Positions 15,565-20,360 of a stretch of DNA of 20,360 nucleotides are shown piece by piece (the first letter of the stretch is position 1; every line of letters begins with the position of its first letter). The stretch is taken from the NCBI GenBank assembly GCA_017398165.1, contig JAFQHB010000090.1, positions 1 through 20,360 of the forward strand, written 5' to 3'. Made by a program: the position numbers and the translations under genes. The stretch is from Bacillota bacterium. Its GTDB lineage: Bacteria; Bacillota; Dehalobacteriia; UBA4068; UBA4997. A model generated the notes under the pieces. That model ran no database searches. It was not told the origin of the DNA and saw nothing but the letters and a program-made list of their open reading frames with translations.

Positions 15565-17109
15565 TTATTTTTTTGTTTCTGTAGGATCGGGTTTGCTGGC
15601 AGTTTTGATATCCATATTGGCAACAGTATCTCTAATTTTTTGTATTTTGGTTTTCAGTGTTTCCGATATCGACTTGGTATCTTCGATCACAGCTTTAATA
15701 TCATCTGTTGTCAAAATATTTCTTTCTTCAATAAATGCCAACTCAATGGTTTCTTTAATAACAGCCTCTATATCCGCACCGTTATACCCCTGAGTCTTTT
15801 CAACAAGCGAAAAAATGTCCAGGTCTTTATTCCACTTGCGGCGCTTTTTCAGGTGAATCTCAAAAATCTTGCGCCGTTCTTCACGGTTTGGCAAATCTAC
15901 AAAGAACAGTTCATCAAATCTACCCTTACGCAAAAATTCACCGGGTAAATTAGAAATGTCATTGGCAGTAGCAACGATGAAAACAGTACTTTCCTTTTCT
16001 TGCATCCATGTCAGGAATTGACCAAAAAGACGAGTGGTAACATCATTACCGCCGCCAGCACCGCCAATACCGGCAAAGGCTTTTTCAATCTCATCAATCC
16101 AGAGAACACAGGGACTGATGGCTTCCGAAAGTTTCAATGCCTTCCGCATATTTTCTTCCGACTCGCCAACATATTTACCAAGCAAACGACCAATATCCAA
16201 ACGTACCAATGGCAACTGGAACAAATCAGCTGTTGCTTTGGCAGTCAAGCTCTTACCGCAACCCGGCATACCAACAATCATAATGCCTTTCGGAATATCT
16301 ACACCAAATTTTATCGCCTTATCAAGGTTCTGGAAAATCTTAGCTTTCTTATCAAGCCATTCCTTTAATGTTTCCAACCCGCCGATATCTTGGATAGTTT
16401 CTTTGAAATTAACAATTTCAAGCATACCGGATTTTTTAATGAACTGCTCTTTCTCTTGCAAAATGAGCTGCTTGTCCCCAGCATCGATATAGCCGCCATC
16501 CTGATAAGCCAGGGTAAGGATCTGGCGTATCTGGAATTTGTTAAGCCCCTTAAAGGAAAGAGCGAGATCGTCAATAACCTCATCCGACACACTGATATTC
16601 ACATCTTCAATAAATTTATAAATAGCCTCTACAACTTCCTCATTGCCGGGCAACGGAATATCAAAGATTGTTATGTAGTTTTCCAGTTCTACCGGTATAA
16701 CTGTTTTGGATGCGACGATAAAAACAGGACCAGTCCTAAATACAGGATTATTTATACTGAATTCAGCAATGCGTCTCAGTAATGCAATAACCTGCTTATC
16801 ATTCAAACTATCATGAACATCTTTTAATACAATAAATGTATTTGGTTTAACAGCTGAGTCTATAAAGTCTGCCCTTGCATCATCCTCTATGCAATGTTTA
16901 AGAAACTCTATGAGAGTGCATTCAGACATAGGGCTCTTATTTTTGAAGTTTATACATCCCAGTGCATTGTTAAATTCTACTATCCTGGCTCCATCGCTGA
17001 TTTTCTCAATCATATCATCGACAGCCTCAAAATCAAAATGATTGATATAAATAATTGGACGCAGTGCATCTACATAGGAGGCAAGAAGGTTTTCAGGAGT
17101 TTGTTTCAT
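15565..17109 (-). CDS. Ycf46-like AAA+ ATPase
   Basis: The 514-aa protein has an N-terminal degenerate ATPase-like half (about 1-225; FIVLKDVHD at 92-100 resembles a Walker B strand). A complete AAA+ module follows: Walker A GMPGCGKS (280-287), a loop GKYVGESEEN (311-320), Walker B VLWIDE (335-340), sensor 1 TAN (381-383) and Arg-finger region LRKGRFDE (393-400). This two-part layout and the RLDIGRLLGKYVGESE and FLTWMQEK signatures match Ycf46-type ATPases, of the spastin/FtsH-like classical clade, which act as hexameric remodelling machines. A charged C-terminal extension (about 470-514) is Lys/Thr-rich. GAGGAGG for its ATG lies inside the end of the preceding gene, whose stop is 2 bp away, so translation is coupled. 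By context it probably loads, unfolds or holds the glycine-zipper protein encoded next. Confidence 0.93.
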   Translation of the reverse strand: MKQTPENLLASYVDALRPIIYINHFDFEAVDDMIEKISDGARIVEFNNALGCINFKNKSPMSECTLIEFLKHCIEDDARADFIDSAVKPNTFIVLKDVHDSLNDKQVIALLRRIAEFSINNPVFRTGPVFIVASKTVIPVELENYITIFDIPLPGNEEVVEAIYKFIEDVNISVSDEVIDDLALSFKGLNKFQIRQILTLAYQDGGYIDAGDKQLILQEKEQFIKKSGMLEIVNFKETIQDIGGLETLKEWLDKKAKIFQNLDKAIKFGVDIPKGIMIVGMPGCGKSLTAKATADLFQLPLVRLDIGRLLGKYVGESEENMRKALKLSEAISPCVLWIDEIEKAFAGIGGAGGGNDVTTRLFGQFLTWMQEKESTVFIVATANDISNLPGEFLRKGRFDELFFVDLPNREERRKIFEIHLKKRRKWNKDLDIFSLVEKTQGYNGADIEAVIKETIELAFIEERNILTTDDIKAVIEDTKSISETLKTKIQKIRDTVANMDIKTASKPDPTETKK

Positions 17110-17111
17110 TT

Positions 17112-18077
17112 CTATTCCTCCTCTTTTTTCGGCGGTTCTATCACCATATAATACAGTTTATTTTCACTAGCCTTGCTTATATACGCAAAACCACCATCTA
17201 AAACAACAAACTCATTCCAAAAATCACTATATTCCTCACTTTCTTTATATTCATATTTTTTATCCACTTTTTGATACCCATAAACTTTATCTTGATTTCC
17301 TATCTGTAAAATCAGATATTTGCCGCTGCGACTAATTACCTCCTCAGAACCATCTGACCACGAACTACTGTGTTCTATCAGATCGCTTCCCAAAATTCTT
17401 TTTACCTCCGTTAAATCTGATCTTTTGTACATCTTCCTAGTAGAATCTCCTGTATAGAATAATTTCTTGATTTCCAGATGCATCTTCGTACTATCATCAT
17501 TTACATTTTTACTAGCTGTATACTTTGCACGCATATTATCGTGCATAAGCATAGCAAAAACAGCCTTGGGTGCTTTGTCAATCAGCAACCAAAAAAGTCT
17601 GCGATAATCCATATCAAAGATATCTCTGTAATTCTTATCAATTTCTCTGATTGCTGCTCTGCAAACAGCCATATTATCTTTGTCTTCAATAATGCAATCA
17701 ACAAGCCGCTGATACTCAGCAAAATGCTCTTGAATGACACTGTCCTTAGACATTTTTTGTTCCGCAAATTTGGCAGCCCGTTCTCGCTCCTTATCTTGGT
17801 ATTCAATCATAATCGTATTTTCTTCAACAATTTTTTCATCCGTTTCAATGCCAAAAATCTTGATGAGCTCTTTTACTGTTTCAAGATCAGATTCAGCACT
17901 CAATGCCTTTACCAACTCTTCTTCTTTGGCATATCCACGTACATTCAGCCAACGCACAAACAGTCCGTTCTTATAGTATTTAAGCATATCCTCAATGGAA
18001 AAATGCTCGCACAGCTGCTCAATGTTCCTTACAGGATGATCATCACAGATCAGATTAAATTTAATTGTTTTAGCCAT
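17112..18077 (-). CDS. 321-aa protein of the AAA+/WYL operon, unknown function
   Basis: Not assigned to a named family. Residues about 5-60 (ICDDHPVRNIEQL, then IEDMLKYYKNGLFVRWLNVRGY) form a compact helical unit. From memory this resembles short N-terminal modules in several bacterial signalling and conflict proteins (low certainty). A charged helical middle follows (90-190), then a beta-rich C-terminal part (about 245-315) with many Tyr/Lys/Glu residues, ending in a PPKKEEE tail. No catalytic motif, signal peptide or membrane segment is visible, so a cytoplasmic sensor or adaptor of the ATPase is likely. The ATG at 18077 has GAGGAGG at 8-nt spacing. The gene lies 37 bp after the 229-aa gene, and its last codons carry the ribosome site of the AAA+ gene. 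Confidence 0.8.
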   Translation of the reverse strand: MAKTIKFNLICDDHPVRNIEQLCEHFSIEDMLKYYKNGLFVRWLNVRGYAKEEELVKALSAESDLETVKELIKIFGIETDEKIVEENTIMIEYQDKERERAAKFAEQKMSKDSVIQEHFAEYQRLVDCIIEDKDNMAVCRAAIREIDKNYRDIFDMDYRRLFWLLIDKAPKAVFAMLMHDNMRAKYTASKNVNDDSTKMHLEIKKLFYTGDSTRKMYKRSDLTEVKRILGSDLIEHSSSWSDGSEEVISRSGKYLILQIGNQDKVYGYQKVDKKYEYKESEEYSDFWNEFVVLDGGFAYISKASENKLYYMVIEPPKKEEE

Positions 18078-18114
18078 AATTCATTCCTCCTCAAAAAATC
18101 CTAAAAAATTAAAT

Positions 18115-18804
18115 TTACAATTCTACTACTTTGTCTTTCAACCTTGTCAGTATTTCTTCAAGATGCTGACGGTATTGCTGTTTATTTTCTTCGTTGCCAA
18201 GCTTACCAAGTGCCGCATCAAAGTGTTCTTCACGCCAAGTTGCTTTACTAATACCTTTTTTTCTGGCAACAACATATGATTCGGCTTTTGTCTCATCAAT
18301 CGTTATGATTGATATAACCTCTATCGCCACCTCGACAATTTTTTGCGCCGAAATATCAGGCATTTGATGTTGCATCTCCATAGCAAGCCACTCTGCAACT
18401 TTTATTTTGCGTGGTTCCTCTTGCGGTTCAGCAGTTTCCTCAATAGAAGCACTATGCTCTTCAACCATAGCAGGTTCTGGTGTCACAGGTCTGCTAACCA
18501 GCTTAGGCTTTACAGTTTCATTAACATTGTTTTTTGCTGTATTACTATTTGCAGAAATATTATTTACCGCAGGTTTGCTAACTTTGGCACTATCTGTTTG
18601 GGTACCGGCACTTACAACACCTGTGTTTTCCTGCACATAGGCGCCATTACTCGTTGTACGTGACGACGAAGGCTCAGGTGCAAATAGCAATTCAATGTCT
18701 GTTTTAACATCATCGACCTTATTTCTGAAATTCCAAGCAGCATCTTCAATCACATATCCAGGTCCCAATGTAACGAAATCATCAAACCAATCAAAAATTC
18801 CCAT
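18115..18804 (-). CDS. 229-aa linker protein sharing a helical module with the operon's candidate effector
   Basis: Three parts are visible. The first is an aromatic-rich N-terminus with helical character (1-42; MGIFDWFDDF). The second is a long low-complexity linker rich in Ser, Asn, Thr, Pro and Glu (about 43-130). The third is a helical C-terminal module (134-219) that aligns with residues about 45-130 of the 500-aa protein at the operon end. Matches include EWL, a Met two residues on, P-x-x-SA, G-x-SK-x-x-W and a closing Y-x-Q-x-L. By my hand alignment about 22 of 83 positions are identical, nearly without gaps. This suggests an adaptor that docks like, or onto, the effector. The ATG has AGAGGAG 10 nt upstream. 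It lies 61 bp after the WYL regulator. No enzyme motif is seen. Confidence 0.8.
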   Translation of the reverse strand: MGIFDWFDDFVTLGPGYVIEDAAWNFRNKVDDVKTDIELLFAPEPSSSRTTSNGAYVQENTGVVSAGTQTDSAKVSKPAVNNISANSNTAKNNVNETVKPKLVSRPVTPEPAMVEEHSASIEETAEPQEEPRKIKVAEWLAMEMQHQMPDISAQKIVEVAIEVISIITIDETKAESYVVARKKGISKATWREEHFDAALGKLGNEENKQQYRQHLEEILTRLKDKVVEL

Positions 18805-18865
18805 CTTATCAAAACTCCTCTCAAAAAATAATATTTGTGTATCATATAAGGTTTTAAGCTTAACT

Positions 18866-19807
18866 CTAAGCCCTCACCATCTGCACCATATCTCCTTGTG
18901 ATCGCAGCCACATTTCAATACCCTTGCCGAAAACTTCCGCTTCAACCAGCCAAGTCTCATCATCGTTCTGAGCAACTTTTGCTGTCGGCAAGCGGTCAAG
19001 CACTGCTTCCACAGACGACCCTTTATAAATAAACCTGACACACTGCAACTTACCGCCATACATAAATTGCACCCGTTTGCGGAATTCTCCCTCTTGGAAG
19101 CGGTTGCTATATGGCACCTGAAAATGCTCTTTCAGCACCTTAAAGGAACGGATACGGTCAACGCGATAAATTGTCGGAAAGAGATCGTCAGGATTCTCAA
19201 ATTCAGTCTGGCGATCAACATTCCGCAAAAACGCCGCCAGATAGAAATAATACTCCGAGAACATAATGGCCACCGGCTCAATAAGCCTTTTAACACATTG
19301 CGGCTGTTTCATTCGTTCATATTCGATCTCCATCAGTTGGCGATTATGTATGGCCTGCCCAATATCCCACAACCCATCCAACAGCATTTTGCCATGCTGT
19401 GGCTCGATGTAGTGAAATTTCTCGTTAGAGATTAATGCTTTGACAGCCTTTTTATTTTGCTCCGGCACACAGAGACTCAAAATTTTATCAATGATCGGCC
19501 CCATTTCATCCTGACACAGAGAACGACTCTCCAGCAGGATTTTACATACTGCCAATGCTTCGCCATTAGTCAGCATACCACGAGACAGGTCATGTAAACA
19601 ATACCCTTTGGCATTGCGATCATAGATGACATCCTGACGCACACCCTGATCCGCAAAAAAATAGCGCAGAGCTTCTATGTCACGCTGAACACTTCGCTCA
19701 GTGACATTAAACTTCTGCGCCAGTTCTCTCTTACTCAAAGTTTCTCCGTTGACCAGTCTACAATATATATGAAGCAGACGTTCGGATTTAATTACGGTGC
19801 TGTTCAT
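18866..19807 (-). CDS. HTH-WYL-WCX transcriptional regulator
   Basis: The 313-aa protein has an N-terminal winged helix-turn-helix of the HTH_11/DeoR-like type (about 5-70; LSKRELAQKFNVTERSVQRD). A WYL domain follows (about 150-225, with LIEPVAIMFSEYYFYLAAF as its core), then a C-terminal WCX extension (about 250-313, ending in GIEMWLRSQGDMVQMV). WYL regulators sense a ligand, often nucleic acid, and several control phage-defence operons (for example CapW and BrxR types). The ATG at 19807 has GGAGG 5 nt upstream. It heads the operon and probably represses it through the inverted repeat in its own leader (19820-19851). The family is certain; repressor or activator role is inferred. Confidence 0.93.
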   Translation of the reverse strand: MNSTVIKSERLLHIYCRLVNGETLSKRELAQKFNVTERSVQRDIEALRYFFADQGVRQDVIYDRNAKGYCLHDLSRGMLTNGEALAVCKILLESRSLCQDEMGPIIDKILSLCVPEQNKKAVKALISNEKFHYIEPQHGKMLLDGLWDIGQAIHNRQLMEIEYERMKQPQCVKRLIEPVAIMFSEYYFYLAAFLRNVDRQTEFENPDDLFPTIYRVDRIRSFKVLKEHFQVPYSNRFQEGEFRKRVQFMYGGKLQCVRFIYKGSSVEAVLDRLPTAKVAQNDDETWLVEAEVFGKGIEMWLRSQGDMVQMVRA

Positions 19808-19819
19808 ATTGTCCTCCGC

Positions 19820-19889
19820 ATAGTTATGTGCTGTAAAACATGCATAACTATCTGTCCATTATAATATCATAACCGAACAGTCATGTCAA
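19820..19889 (-). promoter_or_regulatory. Promoter and operator of the WYL-AAA+ operon
   Basis: On the minus strand a perfect TTGACA (19884-19889) and TATTAT (19861-19866) are 17 bp apart. Just downstream of the expected start point is an inverted repeat ATAGTTATG (19820-19828) / CATAACTAT (19843-19851), with half-site centres about 23 bp apart. A third half-site CATAAC lies inside the promoter spacer (19868-19873). This is a good roadblock-type operator for a dimeric WYL protein. The divergent XRE gene begins 47 bp from the -35 box, so both genes may be controlled here. Confidence 0.7.
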
Positions 19890-19935
19890 TGAATGTCGCT
19901 ATTTGATAAAATTATTGTGTTTGGAGGAACTGTCC

Positions 19936-20172
19936 ATGAAACCACTGCATATAGAAAAATATCGTCAGATCGGGTTAAAAATTGCCTACTACCGCCGCCT
20001 GCGTGGTTTAACGCAAGAAGAACTGGCAGAGAAGGTCAATCTAACACCGGCTTTTATTGGGCATTTGGAGGCACCTAATATTCCCAAAGCCTTATCTCTT
20101 GATGCCTTGTTTGACATTGCTTCTGCCTTGGAAGTTCCGCCACACAAATTTCTTCATTTTGAAGAAGATTGA
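19936..20172 (+). CDS. Small XRE-family DNA-binding protein (78 aa)
   Basis: The protein is almost only a helix-turn-helix: IGLKIAYYRRLRGLTQEELA, then the recognition part VNLTPAFIGHLE, then a short acidic tail. The start is the ATG at 19936, because GGAGG lies 8 nt upstream; the longer version from 19903 lacks a site. Small XRE proteins act as repressors, controller proteins of restriction or defence loci, or antitoxins. It is divergent from the WYL operon and may respond to the same locus or regulate genes to the right of the window. A possible -10 TAAAAT is at 19907-19912, but no good -35 is seen. Confidence 0.85.
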   Translation: MKPLHIEKYRQIGLKIAYYRRLRGLTQEELAEKVNLTPAFIGHLEAPNIPKALSLDALFDIASALEVPPHKFLHFEED

Positions 20173-20309
20173 TACCTGATATTAACAGTATAGCATATCA
20201 AGTAGACACTCACTGTCCTTTCGGTAAAAAACAGTCTGATTTTATTCAAAATTGTAAACAAAACCATTCTGTAGAACTTTTATCTTTCAACTGCATATTA
20301 TTGCCATGA

Positions 20310-20347
20310 AGCCCGGAACAAACAGTTCCGGGCTATTTCTATTTTTT
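20310..20347 (+). terminator. Intrinsic terminator at the right edge
   Basis: AGCCCGGAAC (20310-20319) and GTTCCGGGCT (20325-20334) form a perfect 10-bp stem with a 5-nt loop, followed by a T-rich tail ending in TTTTTT. The 137 bp between the XRE stop and this hairpin show no gene. It ends the XRE transcript, or acts as an attenuator for the gene that starts just after it. Confidence 0.85.
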
Positions 20348-20356
20348 GGAGGTAAT

Positions 20357-20360
20357 ATGC
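20357..20360 (+). CDS. Probable start of a further gene, cut by the window edge
   Basis: GGAGG at 20348-20352 followed by an ATG at 20357 looks like a translation start on the plus strand. Only the first codon is inside the window, so nothing can be said of its product. Confidence 0.4.

Noticed and set aside
12464..20360. CRISPR array, toxin-antitoxin pair or restriction-modification genes in the island
   Set aside because: No regularly spaced repeats, methyltransferase motifs or small toxin partner were found; the 78-aa XRE protein alone does not make a pair.
1..20360. Insertion sequence or integrase
   Set aside because: No transposase or recombinase motif is seen in any plausible frame, despite the composition change near 12.46 kb.

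Overview
The window looks like the chromosome of an anaerobic, probably gut- or rumen-type member of the Bacillota. The signs are strong GGAGG Shine-Dalgarno sites, TTGACA/TATAAT promoters, many intrinsic terminators, and family types common in Clostridia and Negativicutes. A Negativicutes-like host is a guess from protein flavour (for example the feoB fragment), not proven. Composition is split. From the left edge to about 12,460 the DNA is G+C-rich, apart from an AT-rich XRE/zinc-ribbon gene near 1.3-2.0 kb. To the right it becomes clearly AT-rich and has the character of an accessory island.

Left part. (i) The 3' end of a CoA-disulfide/persulfide-reductase-like flavoprotein fused to a rhodanese domain. 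(ii) An XRE/zinc-ribbon regulator with a probable autoregulatory operator. (iii) A minus-strand gene set reading ATP-grasp (circularly permuted type 2), alpha-E, transglutaminase, M14-type desuccinylase/aspartoacylase, then after a 341-bp structured gap a second M14-like protein that has lost its metal ligands. This family set is thought to make or modify, and trim, a peptide-like product; the product is unknown. (iv) A Bcp-type peroxiredoxin with its own promoter and terminator. (v) A minus-strand operon of lipoprotein, MBOAT O-acyltransferase and DHHW/AlgX-like protein, probably for O-acetylation of a cell-surface polymer.

Boundary. At about 12,463 a feoB gene is cut: only the C-terminal transport part remains (11570-12463), just where base composition changes.

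Right part (island). A stand-alone TIR-domain gene on the plus strand ends in a strong hairpin that also abuts the 3' remnant of an older minus-strand gene. Next comes a compact minus-strand operon read from 19,807 to 14,041: HTH-WYL regulator, 229-aa linker protein, 321-aa protein, Ycf46-like AAA+ ATPase, and a 500-aa protein with a helical N-terminal module, a PD-(D/E)XK-like central region and a glycine-zipper membrane-type C-terminus. The 229-aa protein and the 500-aa protein share a recognisable ~85-residue helical module, so they probably interact or evolved from a common part. This operon is the best candidate for an undescribed system. I read it, as inference, as a conditionally expressed AAA+-controlled membrane/nuclease effector system, plausibly anti-phage or inter-bacterial. 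A divergent 78-aa XRE protein and the start of another gene close the window.

No tRNA, rRNA, CRISPR array or complete transposase was found. Several gene starts were moved inward to the codon that has a proper Shine-Dalgarno site.
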